Shown one piece after another: positions 63,536 to 64,000 of a stretch of DNA of 64,000 bases (position 1 is the stretch's first letter; each line of letters begins with the position of its first letter). The notes under the pieces were generated by a model. That model did no database searches. It saw only the letters and a program-made list of their open reading frames with translations, and was not told the DNA's origin. The DNA is taken from NCBI GenBank assembly GCA_014529385.2, contig CM043958.1, forward strand, positions 92,534,435-92,598,434, in the 5' to 3' direction. This DNA comes from Adiantum capillus-veneris. Lineage: Eukaryota > Streptophyta > Polypodiopsida > Polypodiales > Pteridaceae. The translations under genes and the position numbers were made by a program.

Positions 63536-64000
63536 ATAGGGTCTCCAGACATGAAGATGGGTACAATCATAGATAGGCTCCAAGTATCACGCAAGCCCTC
63601 ACCCATGGCACGGTTAAACATAACTGCTAGAAGCTCTGCTAGTAGATCTTTGGCGTGTATGAAATGCTCAGCCACTAGGCCATCATGATCATATGCTCTC
63701 CCAGTCCTCATCCTGTCAATGGCTTTCTTCACCATCTCAGCGGGGTGAAAAAAGCACATGTGTGGGCATGGATCGGGGGGGGGGGGTCGGGAAGGGGCGA
63801 CTCTCCAGGTATTGTGTACAAAGATGATGCATACTGACCCGAGGTCTCTGAAGAGGTAACGGGGCGGGGGGGGACTGCTCATGATAGAGCCGCCATGCCT
63901 CACGCGAGTCCTGACTCAAGAATAACTGGTACAGATCCTGCTCTAGTCGAGCCAAAAATGCCCTCTTCTTCCGCCGCACCAGGCATCGGAAGTCAATCTG
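63536..64000 (-). mobile_element. TC-LINE copy D, upstream portion (continues beyond the window)
   Basis: Minus-strand frames give RRKKRAFLARLEQDLYQLFL, SQDSREAWRLYHEQSPP, MVKKAIDRMRTGRAYDHDGL, AEHFIHAKDLLAELLAVMFN and WSLSMIVPIFMSGDPMEL, which match copy A 2180-2630. It ends at ATGGAGC, where the chromovirus is inserted. Poly(C) length differences shift the frame near 63770-63870. Confidence 0.85.

Overview
The window looks like nuclear DNA from a land plant with a large, transposon-rich genome. One interrupted gene on the minus strand has its coding exons spread from about 51.3 kb down to 8.0 kb. Its protein closely resembles plant SPIRRIG/BCHC-type PH-BEACH-WD40 proteins. I place 23 exons with GT..AG borders. 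The reading phase closes at each of the 21 junctions between neighbouring placed exons from 45542 down to 7963, so the gene looks intact over this span. The first placed exon is joined only tentatively. The promoter and most of the N-terminal region lie beyond the right side, and the last WD40 exon lies beyond the left edge. Two introns are giant (about 9.4 and 15.6 kb). The large introns, the many poly(G)/poly(C) runs and the abundant non-LTR elements would suit a fern or similar seed-free plant, but that is inference; the sequence alone does not name the species.

Layout. 1-5.0 kb: copies of a LINE family (here the 'TC-LINE') whose 3' ends are (ATTTC)n followed by (TC)n. 5.0-7.9 kb: a 60-bp perfect inverted repeat, a decayed coding tandem repeat and an LTR/PBS remnant. 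8.0-13.9 kb: WD40 and BEACH exons, with a decayed Ty3/gypsy RT remnant in an intron. 13.9-23.2 kb: giant intron with LTR-type sequence, a zf-RVT LINE (copy H) interrupted by a hAT-like MITE, and a tandem duplication interrupted by a second such MITE. 23.2-24.9 kb: BEACH and PH exons. 24.9-40.5 kb: giant intron with a 5.6-kb LINE (copy G) bounded by 17-bp target duplications, gypsy and LINE remnants, poly(G) minisatellites and a 1.48-kb solo LTR. 40.5-45.5 kb: exons upstream of BEACH, two of whose introns carry very long G/C runs. 46-50.5 kb: decayed LINE and chromovirus sequence. 51.2 kb: one more exon. 51.7-64 kb: a nest of mobile elements in which a Ty3/gypsy chromovirus (55415-63530, minus; LTRs, PBS, PPT and 5-bp target duplication all visible) lies inside a TC-LINE, and further TC-LINE copies lie inside the chromovirus leader.

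How the parts relate. The only host gene I can support is the SPIRRIG-like gene; nearly everything else is mobile DNA or its debris. The mobile-element proteins are mostly broken by stops and frameshifts. The most unusual signals are the consistent association of the TC-LINE family with (TC)n at both ends, and a pair of short hAT-like elements full of GAAACG/CGTTTC motifs.
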